This document shows positions 26,118 to 38,440 of a stretch of DNA of 64,000 nt, piece after piece; the stretch's first letter is position 1; each line of letters begins with the position of its first letter. The notes beneath the pieces are model-generated. The model saw nothing but the letters and a program-made list of their open reading frames with translations. It searched no databases and was not told the origin of the DNA. The DNA comes from Argopecten irradians (lineage: Eukaryota; Mollusca; Bivalvia; Pectinida; Pectinidae): assembly GCF_041381155.1 (NCBI RefSeq), contig NC_091138.1, positions 31,117,604-31,181,603 on the forward strand, given 5' to 3'. Position numbers and translations under genes: made by a program.

Positions 26118-27354
26118 AAGTATAACTTGTAGACATTAGAAAAAAATGTTTGGTACATGTAATTGATGAATATAATTGTCGAGGATAATGCTCAATTTTC
26201 TGTGCGAAATATTTCGCAAAAAATGTTTTAAATTAGTTCATTTTTAAAGTTTTCATTTTGCTTATATTAGATGTGATACAATAAGTCGTAGGCATCTTTC
26301 AGATTTTTCAGCATCTGATATTTATTACATTTATAGAATCTCCCATCAAGGTTGATGGAGCCTTAGGAAGAAAAGACAAAAATAGGAAACCAATGGAAAT
26401 TCTTTTTCAATGGCGGATATCCACGGATCACTTTTTACTTTGCATTGCCACTTTTAAGTAATAAAGAGATATGCATACGAATCTCATCGCAGCGAATTTG
26501 TAAATAAAATGAGAAAACTGAAGGTAAATATTTAAACTAATATTACACACTTTTGTTATTCATTCTTGGTTGTGCACTTTTACGCCGAATCTGACCCCAC
26601 TATTGATTGTCTTGAACACGTGTGTGCAAGTACCGGAAGTGACGACATCAACACGTTTCCTCAACAATCTGGTTCAGACAGAAGCTTAACACCTGTTTCG
26701 TGTAAGTGACGATGTAAACAGTTGCCATGACACTATAGTTAGCCAATCAACGCCAGTATAAGGTTTATCCTTACGTTACGGTGACTTTTACGACAATGCA
26801 CTTGACATGGCACTACAAATTATCAATGTACTCTTCGGTCTCATTTCAAAATAGAACAGGCGATTAACAGCAACGAAATAACAGTACATTGTTGGGTTCA
26901 GAAAATCTGTAGAGCTTTCCATAATTAATCTATATGGTACTGGTTCTATGTACTCCGGATAGGTTCAAACATCTCACTATCTCAATATTGTGGTACGATT
27001 ATCCGGATTCCATACGGTTCACATGCTAACATAAAATACTTGTTTTATCCTCAAACGTATTGCGTTATTTACGAAAATTTGAAAAATCATGGAACAGTCG
27101 AATTCATTTCTGATAATGGTCCGGTACTACATTATGAAAGTGCTTACTATACATACTGTAACCGCACTACAATGTGTTATGCAAACCATGTACTGTACTG
27201 AGTGCAGAATCGTATTCGCTGAAGTGTATTCATGAATTACAAATGGATCTGAAAATAAGTTAAGGTTTTAGTGCCCATAGACTATTTTAGACGATTTAGG
27301 GTCTAAATCGGTAAAATCCGTACTCTACATAGTGCTATACACCAGTGTATAGAA
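26118..27354. other. Noncoding sequence
   Basis: Nothing recognised; no exon-like frames. Confidence 0.4.
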
Positions 27355-27592
27355 TTTTATCGCATTGTCGCAATTCTTCATTTTGTATTTCGCTTAGTGT
27401 ATTGCATTATTGCACTGTTGCTCTTCACTTGGCGCATTATCGCTCTTTGCTTGGCACATTGTCGCACTGTCGTGGGCGCACATCCCTACTATTGCATGGC
27501 GCATTGACGCTCTTCGCTTGGCGCATTGTCCCACTGTTGCATGGTGGGTTCGCCTATGCAACTGTATGACTTAGCCAAAATCAGCCACCATA
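27355..27592 (+). mobile_element. Lone right end of an array-bearing DNA element
   Basis: Ends at 27592 with CAAAATCAGCCACCATA, the same terminus as the foldback at 36351 (TCAGCCACCATA). Immediately inside lies an array of loose repeats of GGCGCATTGTCGCACTGTTGC (27360-27560). No matching left end was found upstream, so this is a broken element or a solo end. Confidence 0.5.
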
Positions 27593-28363
27593 AATAACAT
27601 AAATTCTGAGCCAATGAATGTGTTCGTTACAAGCCAGATTAGATTGTAAGGTCTCCACCGCACGAATGTTATATCTATTGAAGGAGTATATACCACAGCA
27701 GTAGACAAGCGAGACGGCGATGTCTTGGATTGGATTTTTTTCCGCTTTCAATCATTTGTCCCCAGGCTTTATACAAGAGTTTTATGTCTAAGACTTCCAT
27801 CATTTGACGTCATGTGAAATGACAATTAGGGATCTCAAGCGGAGTTAATCTGTGGCGAAACTAGATTAGTTCGCTTTATGTGTCTGTGTTACCTTGTAAT
27901 TCAGTCATAAAAACTTTTTGCTGAAATTTATGAAAGCATATGGCATTCGACTTTCTGCCCAAACGGCTAGCTGCTATTTTAGTTTTTGTCGTATCCAGCG
28001 TCTGACATCGTTCGTTCCGGCACGTGCTACTAGCCGGACTCGATTCTACTACCTCAGACTAACTGGTCCGTCACATGCACTCTATCGACGGAGCTTAAGT
28101 AAAATTTCCTCAAGGTAACCTTGTCAAATTCACTACGTTCTGCAGAAGAACTCATTCATTTCACATCCACCAAACTTTCATAGTTTCTGAGTTTATGTAA
28201 CGTTAACATTGAGAAAACAACAAACAATTTTTTATAGTCGAAAAATATGAAATTTGTAATAGAAATAAAAAGGTAAAAAACAATATTTATAACATTCTCT
28301 TAATCATTGTTCATAAATAGGACCTCCATTTCTATGTCAGATGTTCCGTCGTAACTAAACGCC
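27593..28363. other. Intergenic, includes the 3' flank of gene A
   Basis: About 28335-28363 is still homologous to the 3' flank of gene C just after its stop (TTTAGTTACGACGGAACA). The rest shows nothing recognisable. Confidence 0.45.
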
Positions 28364-29453
28364 CTACTGGCGAAACCCTTTTTCCTGTCTCCTGTGGACC
28401 TGGTTCTTGGCGTGAATAACGACAAAATCCAGCATCGCGTCGTCGTACCAACGATTCAGTCGACGAAAAAACCGTGCCACTCTTTCTTGGATTCTGACAA
28501 ATATATTAGGCTGTGTGTTCAAGTTGACCCACTTCCCGTTTATCCGTACGGCACAGGGAGGACAGGTCGGTCTCGAACGTCCGGGAGAAGGACGGCTTGT
28601 TGGTGTTTTGGTCGGAACGCCAATGTGTCGGATCAAGGTTGTCTTGTCATGTTCTTCTTTCGTCATTGAATCAGCAAAATTGGTCATCACTTCTTTGTAG
28701 TCTTCACTGTTGTTTAATTCTTCCCAAGCACGTCTTGGTCCCAGGTTAGTTAAACCTTGAAAATAGAAATATGATATGTAATTTTAAATCATTCTCGAAA
28801 AGGAGCGGGCCAATATGACTTGTACATGGTACACAGTCTCAGTAAAGCCCAAGACATGTTCTTCTAGAAGCCCAAGACATGTTCTTCTAGAATTTTGTAC
28901 GATTGATGGTTCGAAGAAAGACAATGTATTTATAGCATGAAACTAGTTCTTATAATATTTTTTGTTCGAAAAATAGAAATAGGGTTTATTTATTTGCGCG
29001 TGAATCCATAAATCAGTTATATAATTTTCCAAACTGATAGTACATGAACATAATCAGAAAAGGGAATTTATGCATACAAGGATATGTTTTGTATAAGCTT
29101 TACATAAGAACAAATATAACCGATGTACCTTTTATTTGATCCACATTGTCGTCACCAACCGTCTGACGGAGGGGATTTTGCACATCTCCATTTGATTGTT
29201 TGACCTGAAACAAAACAATTAATGATAAATGTGTAATTAGGATACAACTACATATATGGCAAAGATACCTAAGTAACAAAGAAACGTGTTATATACCTAA
29301 GTAAAATCTGCTTTTTTATCACTGATAGAAATTAAGTAAACAACTTACCTGATAATGACCCGTCCATGTGACACTCGGTTTCCCTGTTTCCCCTTCCATA
29401 CCGGAATTCCGTCTCGAGTCAAGATGTTCTAGACAACTGTCTGATTTAGACAT
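28364..29453 (-). CDS. Gene A: unknown three-exon gene, 190 aa, CPPC/RINGKWVN family
   Basis: Exons on the minus strand: 29453-29349 (105 nt, phase 0 end), 29204-29129 (76 nt, phase 1 end), 28755-28364. Donors CAG|GTAAGT and AAG|GTACAT; acceptors TTTCAG and TTCAAG. Summed length 573 nt is an exact open frame. I do not recognise the family. Exons 1-2 are polar and low in hydrophobics. Exon 3 has a Ser/Pro/Arg stretch (TSRPSPGRSRPTCPPC), then AVRINGKWVN, a basic helix-prone region (QERVARFFRRLNRWYDD) and a basic tail (HRRQEKGFRQ). No signal peptide or membrane span, so probably intracellular. The same splicing pattern in three paralogues supports a real gene. The tail is three codons shorter than in C because a CAG of the family is TAG here; homology continues past it. 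Start at MSKSDSC: upstream frames are not conserved between paralogues. Confidence 0.8.
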
Positions 29454-29519
29454 GATATATATTAATTTTGAAGAATTCGCGAATTTTGTAGTAATGCCGC
29501 CAACAACAGCACAGAACAA

Positions 29520-29600
29520 TAAACATCACGTGATTAACAACGTCGCGTGGTTAGCAACGTCACGTGATTCAGCAACGACAATTAGCAGTGTCACATGATA
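29520..29600 (-). promoter_or_regulatory. 17-bp-phased CACGTG boxes upstream of gene A
   Basis: CACGTG at 29527 and 29561, CGCGTG at 29544 and CACATG at 29592. The first three are exactly 17 bp apart, in repeats of the form TTAGCAACGTCACGTGA, 75-145 bp before the ATG. The same arrangement precedes genes B and C. CACGTG is the E-box bound by bHLH factors in general; the factor here is unknown. Confidence 0.65.
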
Positions 29601-30949
29601 TTACAGTCAACGAAAAGAACAGCACATTTTGTCGACGTCATAGTCATGTACGTGTATATAATAAATGGTGAATTTCGGCCTTGTCGCACTGCCGAATTGG
29701 CGACCCTATCACAAATATGCACATAAAATTGTATCTTAAAGCTATATTTACATCATCATCTTTTAAAGATTTGTTCATGTTTTTCGAATTCTTCTGGCAT
29801 TAAAAATTAATTATATATTTTGTTTTCCTCCTTTAAATTAAAGCATTTGTTGAATGTTGTAAATAAATGTTTCGTTATTACGCTGTGCCTTGCAAGGTTA
29901 AGAAACTGAAATAAAGTTTGAAAGTTTTGATCTGTGAAAGTCGATACTTGCTTTGTGAAAATATATATAAGTTATTGTTTTCTGATAGGCCAAGCGGTCC
30001 ATCAAATTCCCATACAGCTGTGCCGACAATATCCGTGATTAAGCCTATAGCGGTTTCACGCATGTGATGCACGCATTTCATCTGGGAAATAATTGGTCAT
30101 ATTTTCTGTAATAAAATGGGCAAAAACATTAAAAAAATTGTCAATATCGATGGAATTTTCCTTAAGTGTTAAACTGAAGAAGTATGTCAAATACGGACGA
30201 AACTACAGGTATTTTTCCAAATGATTGAAATCATTTACTTGGTGAACTTACACGTGTAGATAGCACGTGGTAACACTTAACAGCGCATGTTTGATGTTTA
30301 AATATAGAAGGAGTTTAGGATATCTTCTCCATTTCAAAGGGATTTAAATTTCACTACCATTTTCCCGACATACCTTCTTTTGACGAGCATAGATATTTAT
30401 GACTGCATCGAAATCCGATGACTTTTCAAGGCTATGTAGGTAGTCGTCCCTAACATTTCATTTTTGAACTTCCGGTTAGCGAATATGCACGATAGCCCCT
30501 CTTTAAAGGGACAATTCATTCTACGAGAACATTAAAATTTGTAAATATATCGGAAAACCGCAGTTCTAATGGAAATTAGATGTCGGTTTTACTGTGATAT
30601 TCAGAAAATCCCATGGTGGCGAAATGCGTGTGAAATGTTCAAACTACTCGCTGTCCGCCATTACATTGTGGTCGTATCTTGTATGCCGAACCCAGTCCCT
30701 TGCTCGTAGAGTAATGCTACTTTTGTCTAGAACTGCTCAAATCGCTCTGACAGAAGTGTGTTTACCTTATTAGGTGAATTGTTTTGCCTAAAAAATCATT
30801 ATATCACCTCCACAGTGGTTATGTAGCATTGTTTACGTGCGTGACTTTGGCTGAGTATTACCGCGTTGACTACCGTAAATCGTATTGATCAACATGTAAG
30901 TTACAACGGTATCAATTAAAATATAAATTTTAACAAAATAAATGTTTCC
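29601..30949. other. Noncoding sequence
   Basis: No convincing exon or repeat. The left flank of the foldback element ends here. Confidence 0.4.
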
Positions 30950-30984
30950 GGTATGTTATGGTGGCTGATTACGGCCATCTCGTG

Positions 30985-31290
30985 TTGTTGTGTTGTCGCC
31001 TTGTCGTGTTGTCGCCTTGTCGAGTTGTCGCGGTCTCAAACTGCGACAACCCGAGATTTAACAGTTAAAATGTCGACTTGTCGCGTTTTCGAACCGCGAC
31101 AAGTCGACAACAAGACGATCGACAACACGACAAGTCGACATTTCAAACACGCTAATTAGCGCGTACAGAATATCGTGTTGTCGCGGTAAAATGTCGACTT
31201 GTCGTGTTGTCGAGTTATCGACTTGTCCTGTTGTCGCCTTGTCGACTTGTCGTGTTGTCGAGTTGTCGACTTGTCGCCTTCCTGTACACA
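30985..31290. repeat. Left subterminal array of TTGTCG/GTCGAC words
   Basis: Dense alternation of GTCGACTTGTCG, GTGTTGTCGAG and their complements around a palindrome CGCTAATTAGCGCG (about 31150-31163). Open frames across it give only a (TTRQVDN)n-like artefact. Mirrored at 36050-36325. Confidence 0.85.
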
Positions 31291-31594
31291 TGCGCAAACA
31301 ATGGATAACACTCGCCATATTGGATTGCTAATGAAAATAATTGTGTGCATGTGTTTGTACCTAGATGAAGAAATTTGATAGCAATTTCTTTACCGAGAGT
31401 TGTCAAAGTATTTTTCTCTGAACTATGAATTTCAATAATTTGTTTATTATATGATAATCGTGTAATAATGGTCTGGTCACGCCGTCTGATTAGTACGCAG
31501 TAATCGTCATCTGTTAATTTTAAGGTCACTTGAACCGCTAAGGCCTAATAGTTCGAAGGCCCGTTAATCCGAAAATTGGAAAATATTGCAATTT

Positions 31595-31860
31595 TATGGT
31601 GGCATATTTCTGCTATCGATTTGCCGACTTACGACTTAATAATGTCGACATCGTTAAGGCATTAAGTCGAAATCATATCGGAATATGTCGACATAAACAG
31701 AAGAATATGTCGACTTACCACATGTACATGCCCACATAATGAATCCAAGATATTTATGTAGACAGTCGGTAACTCGGCGATTAATGTGTTTATGCTCGGG
31801 TGTGACACCGACTTGTCAGTTATTGATGTCGACATCTAAACTAAAAGATGTCGACATCTG
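31595..31860. repeat. Inner left zone of GTCGACAT palindromes
   Basis: Begins TATGGTGGCATATTTCTGC, which resembles the outer terminus in its first nine bases. It then holds repeated ATGTCGACAT words (about eight) up to AAAGATGTCGACATCTGG. The inverted partner is 35690-35964. It may be a second, older element end nested inside the arms. Confidence 0.65.
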
Positions 31861-32439
31861 GTCTTGAAAGTGGAAATCAAAGGCCACCCTTTCATAGAGC
31901 ACTGTGTATATGCAGCAAAAGCCATACAGCAGAGATCGACGTTGATTTTGTTAATTCAAGTTTTTATTCATTTGATTTCAAAAAAAAAAAATGTGATCCT
32001 GCACATCCCGGCCATGAAACTGTAGCCTGCGTGTACGTAGTTGTTAGCCCGAGCTAAGGAAGTGTACAACGAATTATAAATATATATAACCGTGGGTTGA
32101 AAATTCGTTTCAAAGCTGTGTGTGTGTTTTGTTGATTGGCATTCGTACCAAGTCCATGTAGTACATACCGTACTATACTATATTAAAAGAATGAATGAAA
32201 ATAAAAATTTAAAAAAAAAAATAAAAAAAGATTTTTTTATGTTGTATTTTCTTGTGAATCCCGAAAAAAAAACCAGTTACGTAATTTAAAAGCCATAAAG
32301 GTCACAGTACAGGTACACAATACACGTTGGGAAACCAGCTTTACTTGTTAGCTTGGCCTACAGATTTAAATGTAAATCTCTGCCTCGATACACTTATATA
32401 AAGGCACAACGAATTTTTGTTACGGTCTTAATGGTCAGA

Positions 32440-33245
32440 TTCAAACTTTGGGCTAAAAATCCTCCAGGGACGCGGTTTTAAACTCCCAACTCGCGATACA
32501 TCTGCATCTATTTTTCGTAGTAAAAACATGCGTTCTTTGTAGTCAAACGTAGTAAAAAAAGTCACGTGCTTATACCTCATTCATGCCATTGGCCGGAATA
32601 TACAATTGTATTATGGGTAACTAGTGATCACGTGATTTTGTGTTTACTTCCAAATATGGTGATAGTTTGCTTGCCATTTCTTCGGAGAAATTGATTTATT
32701 TGAAAATATTTAGACTCCAAAATATTATTAATATTGCATGCTTATCATTTTGACTTGCACATATGCACTGTTTTACTATAAATAATGAACTGAAATGAGT
32801 TGTAAAACTGCCATTTTCACGTTTTGTAAATAAATGATATAATACGAATTGACCAATTCAATAGGTCTAACCGTCTAATCTAAAATCAGCGAAGATCGGC
32901 TACTCCCGGCTAAATTCGTAGAATTCTAAATTTATATATTTATATATATTATTACCTGCTTTAGGGCTCAGAACATATACATATAACACAGAGAAAATAA
33001 GGCCAAAGTATGTATAAATACCAGGTCAGAGAAATCACTCTATTTGGAAGTAAACACACACTCATGTGATCACTAGTTACCCACTAATACAATTCCATAT
33101 TTATTTCGGCCAATGGCATGAATGAGGTATAATCACGTGACTTGTTTTACTACGTTTTACTACAAAGTTAAAAGAACGCGTTGTGTTTTGTACAATTATG
33201 GGGAAAATCCTCCGCGGATCGTGGTTTCATTTCCACCATTTGAAA
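32440..33245. repeat. Sub-element with its own inverted repeats, left arm copy
   Basis: The CACGTG.TTATACCTCATTCATG / ATGGGTAACTAGTGATCAC side (32566-32640) is answered in reverse by 33056-33145, flanking about 400 bp. Outer margins AAAATCCTCC.GGG and CCC/TCCGCGGATC also pair. Mirror copy in the right arm at about 34297-35100. This gives a palindrome within a palindrome. Confidence 0.7.
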
Positions 33246-34296
33246 TTGTTAGCAATACTATCATATCATAGTTTATTTTCCATATTATTTCCAAACAAAT
33301 AGTTATAAGCTTCCGCATAGCCCACTTAGCTTTTTGGGAATCTAATACATATGTACACATATACTAAGAAACACGGGCTTATGTGCTTACATGGCAGGTC
33401 TCAAGGCCCTCTACCAATATTGTGAATTTCATGGCCCTGGGGTCTCGGAATTTTCCCCAGGGGATAGGGTCTTTACCATACAATGTAGTTTATATAGGAG
33501 ACATATTTATTTGTTTGTTTAAAAGCAAAACATTATTCATAACTGTGCATATCGGAATTCAGGTGACTGTTAGACATTCTCAACTCTCATCCATTTGTAA
33601 AAAATTCAAATTTTAACAAACTTCTTCTCCACAACACGGTTTTTCTCATTTTACAGCAAGTACAAAAAAACAACAACAAATTACAATCATGAATATTTTG
33701 TATTGATTTTTATTTTTTTTTTTTTTTGCAAATTTTCAGCAAAACAAACATGTTTCAAATTAAATTAATACACATATTTGATTAATATATTTGATCTGCA
33801 TTCATTATTGAATTTAAAAAAAAAATAAAAAAAAACTTTATAACATAGCAAAGGTACATGGTTTGTCATTTTAATCAAGGGAGATAAATCCGATTTGAAG
33901 GATTTTCCACAAAGTGGAAAAGTTAAAGCCGCATAATCCGTATCTTTCAGGGTCCGTAAATCAACAAAAGAAAATTAGGGTACATATATTATAAAAAGTT
34001 ATCAACTTTCCCCTAATTACACACCCAAAAAGTCCCGAGTTCAAAAGAAATTAATGATTAAAAATTCGATATCCAGAGTGTTTGAATAATTCACTTTCCA
34101 TGCATTATTCAACCAAAATTTAGACTGGTACATTTCCTGGTCAACATCAATTATAATTTCAACACAAATTTATTAGATGATGTTTCAAGTAATTGTCGAG
34201 TATATATACATGAACTTTGACATCTGCCATGGCACAACATGTAATCTTCAATTTATCAATGTTTCACAATCAAAGTCTACTCTAAGCCTTCTGTTT
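33246..34296. other. Unpaired spacer (loop) of the foldback element
   Basis: AT-rich, about 1.05 kb, with runs of T and A (33706-33727, 33816-33836). Open frames are at most about 80 codons and none looks like a transposase. Confidence 0.6.
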
Positions 34297-36049
34297 CAAA
34301 TGGTGGAAATGAAACCACGATCCGCGGGGGATTTTCCCAATAATGGCACAAAACACGCGTTCTTTGTAGTCAAACGTAGTAAAACAAGTCACGTGATTAT
34401 ACCTCATTCATGCCATTGGCCGAAATAAATATGGAATTGTATTAGTGGGTAACTAGTGGTCACATGAGTGTGTGTTTACTTCCAAATAGAGTGATTTCTC
34501 TGACCTGGTATTTATACATAATTAGGCCTTTTGAAGAAGATCTTATTTTCTCTGTGTTATATGTACATGTATATGTTCTGAAACCTAAAGCAGGTAATAA
34601 TATATATAAATATAAATTTAGAATTCTACGAATTTAGCCGGGAGTAGCCGATCTTCGCTGATCCTAGATTAGACGGTTAGACCTATTGAATTGGTCAATT
34701 CGCATTATATCATTTATTTACAAAACGTGAAAATGACAGTTTTATAACTCATTTCAGATCATTATTTATAGTAAAATAATACATATGTGCAAGTCAAAAT
34801 GATATGCATGCAATATTAATAACATTTTGGAGTCTAAATATTTTCAAATAAATCAATTTCTCCGAAGAAATGGCAAGCAAACTATCACCATATTTGGAAG
34901 TAAACACACAATCACGTGATCACTAGTTACCCATAATACAATTGTATATTCCGGCCAATGGCATGAATGAGGTATAAGCACGTGACATTTTTTACTACGT
35001 TTTTACTACAAAAAATAGATGCAGATATATCCCGAGTTTGGAGCTAAAACCGCGTCCCGCGGGAGGATTTTTAGCCCAAAGGTTGAATCTGGCCATTAAG
35101 ACCGTAACAAAAATTCGTTGTGCCTTTATATAAGTGTATCGAGGGATGTAAATATTTATGTATATATATGGACAGGGCAAGCTAACAAGTAAAGCTGGTT
35201 TCCAAATGGGTATTGTGTATCTGTACTGTGACCTTTTTGGCTTTTAAATTACGTAACGTAACTGGTATTTTTCGTGATTCAAAAAAATGAAATCTTGAAA
35301 AAATAATTGTAATATAGTATAGTACGGTATGTACCACATGGACTTAGTACGAATGCTAATCCACAAAGCACACACACAGCTTTTTTAAACGAATTTTCAA
35401 CCCACGGTTATATATATTGATAAATGATTATGGCCAAGAGGATGGAAATTCGTTGTACAAAGCAGAGTCCTTTTGCACTCTAACTTCCTCAGCTCGGACT
35501 AACAGCTACAATGTGTACGTACACGCAGGCTACAGCTGCATGGCCGGGATATGCAGGATCACAATTTTTAATTTTGTAATCAAATATATAAAAACTTTTC
35601 TGAATTAACAAAATCAACGTCGAACTCTGCTGTATGGCGCCTTGCTGCATATACACAGTGCCCTATGAAAGGATGGCCTTTGAATTCCACTTTCATGACC
35701 AGATGTCGACATCTTTTAGTTTAGATGTCGACATCAATAACTGACAAGTCGGTGTCACACCCGAGCATAAACACGATTAATCGCCGAGTTACCGACTTTC
35801 TACATAATTATCTTGGAATCATTATGTGGGCAGGTTCATGTGGTAAGTCGACATATTCTTCTGTTTATGTCGACATCTTCCGATATGATGTCGACTTAAT
35901 GCCTTAATTATGTCGACATCATTAAGTCGTAAGTCGGTAACTCGATGGCAGAAATATGCCACCAATATGGTCTATGGTACAAGCACTGACTTCAGTTTTC
36001 TATATTCAAAGATAGTGGCTATTTCAAATGATTTGCGCATGAGTAACAG

Positions 36050-36325
36050 GAAGGCGACAAGTCGACAACTCGACAACACGACAAGTCGACAACACGACAA
36101 CTCGACAACACGACAAGTCGACATTTTACCGCGACAACACGATATTCTGTACGCGCTAATTAGCGTGTTTGAAATGTCGACTTGTCGTGTTGTCGACTTG
36201 TCGTCTTGTCGTGTTGTCGACTTGTCGCGGTTCGAAAACGCGACAAGTCGACATTTTAACTGTTAAATCTCGGGTTGTCGCAGTTTGAGACCGCGACAAC
36301 TCGACAAGGCGACAACACAACAACA
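36050..36325. repeat. Right subterminal array of CGACAA/GTCGAC words
   Basis: Inverted counterpart of 30985-31290, including GCGCTAATTAGCGTG at about 36154-36168. Confidence 0.85.
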
Positions 36326-36358
36326 CGAGATGGCCGTAATCAGCCACCATAGGTATGC

Positions 36359-37539
36359 GAAAAAAAGGAATATTTTAGAAAAACAAGTCAATACGGCTAG
36401 GTACATATTTCTGTCAACCTATGATAGCCATGCCGTGATGTTTGACAGGATTCGACATACAAAAACATACATATCGAGTCCTTCCTGACCATTTCATAAT
36501 GATGCAAATGGCGGTTGGATATTATAAATAATGAATATATAACATACATCCTTCATAAAAATGTATCATTTTGTGAATAAGATTATATGTTTACAATATA
36601 ATAATACAAACAATACATATATAACAATCAGTACTGAGTTGCCAGGGGAGATAACTCTGTGATCATCGAGTATACCCACATATTTTAACCTGTCAGATTG
36701 TATTACCCTCACCAAGGCATTTGGTCGAGTCAATGAATGAAGTCGTTGACAATATCGATTTGTTTCTGTGTTTAATCCCATGAGTTTAAATGGCGATCAT
36801 AAAAAGCTGATGTTTGACAATTACCGACATTAATACTATATTCTTGGCAAATCGGTGCATTTGAAATCAGACGTTAACATAACCATACCTTTGTCCTTCC
36901 TATAGTTATTAAGAGTTTGCGGAGACTGGTACTGGTAGAACAGATCGACCAAAGACCAGAAGACACGGCTTTGTGGGGGCACAAAATGTTATTATATATC
37001 TTTTATGTCATCGCAATTAGATTTTTTTCCGATTTTAGTGAGTAGTAATTGTCCTTTGTCAGTAGTGAATATTTAATAATTATTCTCAATATCCTTTGGG
37101 TTTATGAAGTTATAGGCAAAAACAAAAGGACATTCTTTGCGTCTATGAAAAAGAATGTCTGTCCTTTTTTTATTACTTTAATTGACTGTGACGACAATGT
37201 AAACGTTTGCCACCGTCCAGCTTTTCAAGTCTGATCTTTCTTTTTTTTATATACATCGGTTTTGGGAAGTTTTATATACTATTAATAAAGAGAATTCATT
37301 CCGTACATGACATCCATGTTCGGTTTCTAGAGGTGATCGGTTTTGAGAATGTTCGGTTTTGGGAGGTCCCACTGTATATATATATATTGATTTCGAAGCA
37401 GGTCATCTCATACAGCTGTTAATTGAAAATTTTGCTACATTTTTACGTCGGGACTGTCATTTTGTGATGATATCCTCACCAAAAATTGACCAAAATTTTC
37501 ATAACATTGTGCTCTTCATTATATCCTCCTGTCACAAAC
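36359..37539. other. Noncoding sequence
   Basis: Nothing recognised. Confidence 0.4.
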
Positions 37540-38440
37540 ATAATTGATAGAACTTTAGCAACAAGAAGAAGAGGCAAGGAGAGTGAAAGCAGTAGAAATG
37601 GGGAGTCAGGGGGGATGGACCCTGTGGGAAACAGAAGAGAGGAAATTGTCCTGGGCAGAGATCTGGACACACTATGGCAGCTCCAGTTCATCTTGAGAAC
37701 AGTAAACGATAACCTCCAACACCTACCAACCTTCACAGATGGGGACTGGTGGAAGATCCAACATGTCAACAGTGTGATAGGGCTGGAAGCCTAAAACACA
37801 TTCTCTCTTCGTGTGAATTGGTACTGGCCCAAGGGCGATACACATGGAGACATGACCAGGTGCTCAGACAGCTTGTGGACACCTTGGAAATAGAGAGAAT
37901 GCAAAGGGAATACAGAAAGGACAGAAAGGACCAACATTCATCCAGTTTCAAAATGAGGGGCAAATATCAACGAAATTAACTAGAAAGACCAACCTAGGCA
38001 TCTTAGGATGTGCAGGAGGATCGGGAGGTGCGTGTGGACCTGGGGGAAAAGTTGGCCTTCCCAGAGGTGGTGGAGACAGCACTTAGACCACATATGGTGC
38101 TAGTATCTTCTAGCAAGAAGTAACTGGTAGTGGTGGAACTGACTGTGCCATGGGAGACAAGATGTGAATCGGCGCACGAGCGGAAAAGGACAAAGTATGC
38201 AGAGTTAGCCGACGAGTGCGGAAGAAAAGGCTGGCAGGCATGGAACTTCCCAGTGGAGGTAGGCTGTCGAGGATTCCTCAGTTAATCATGCTAGAGGATG
38301 TAAGGAGCACTCAGCATCACGAGGAAGTCGATGAAGACTGCCATTAAAGAGTTAGGGAAGGAGGCAAAGAGAGCATCCCACTGGCTGTTGACCATCTGGA
38401 GAGAGTCTCAAGATAAGGGTTGAAACCCTCGAAGATGGAT
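37540..38440 (+). pseudogene. LINE (non-LTR) ORF2 C-terminal remnant
   Basis: Frames around 37749-37979 read CQQCDRAGSLKHILSSCE, then QGRYTWRHDQVL. Around 38125-38240 a frame reads ELTVPWETRCESAHERKRTK, then YAELADECGRKGWQAWNFPV and EVGCRGFLS. These are the zinc-knuckle-like and C-terminal parts common to LINE ORF2 proteins of invertebrates. The frame is broken by shifts (for example between 37740 and 37760) and stops near 38281, and the reverse transcriptase core is absent. The element is dead. Clade not assigned. Confidence 0.7.

Larger units (their letters stand above)
30957..36351. mobile_element. Giant foldback DNA element (about 5.4 kb) with arms of about 2.1-2.3 kb
   Basis: Outer ends TATGGTGGCTGATTACGGCC (30957) and GGCCGTAATCAGCCACCATA (36351) are perfect inverted repeats. 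They are flanked by GGTATGT (30950-30956) and GGTATGC (36352-36358), a likely 6-7 bp target duplication. The left arm (about 30957-33245) and right arm (about 34297-36351) pair along nearly their whole length, with indels. One is an extra segment of about 270 bp in the left arm near 31325-31595. The spacer (33246-34296) has no transposase. From outside in, each arm carries TTGTCG/CGACAA arrays, then a GTCGACAT zone, then a sub-element with its own inverted repeats. Non-autonomous; a transposase must act in trans. Confidence 0.85.

Noticed and set aside
28394-28700. Plus-strand frames of 60-91 codons opposite gene A (likewise opposite B and C)
   Set aside because: Shadows of exon 3; the three-paralogue splice model supports only the other strand.
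29451-29519. Upstream in-frame ATG extension of gene A as a signal peptide
   Set aside because: The upstream stretch is open in A and B but reads in different frames and is not conserved in C, so it is 5' UTR.
31058-31529. Open frames rich in TTRQVDN repeats (also 35910-36266)
   Set aside because: Translation of the TTGTCG/GTCGAC array in the foldback; no real protein.
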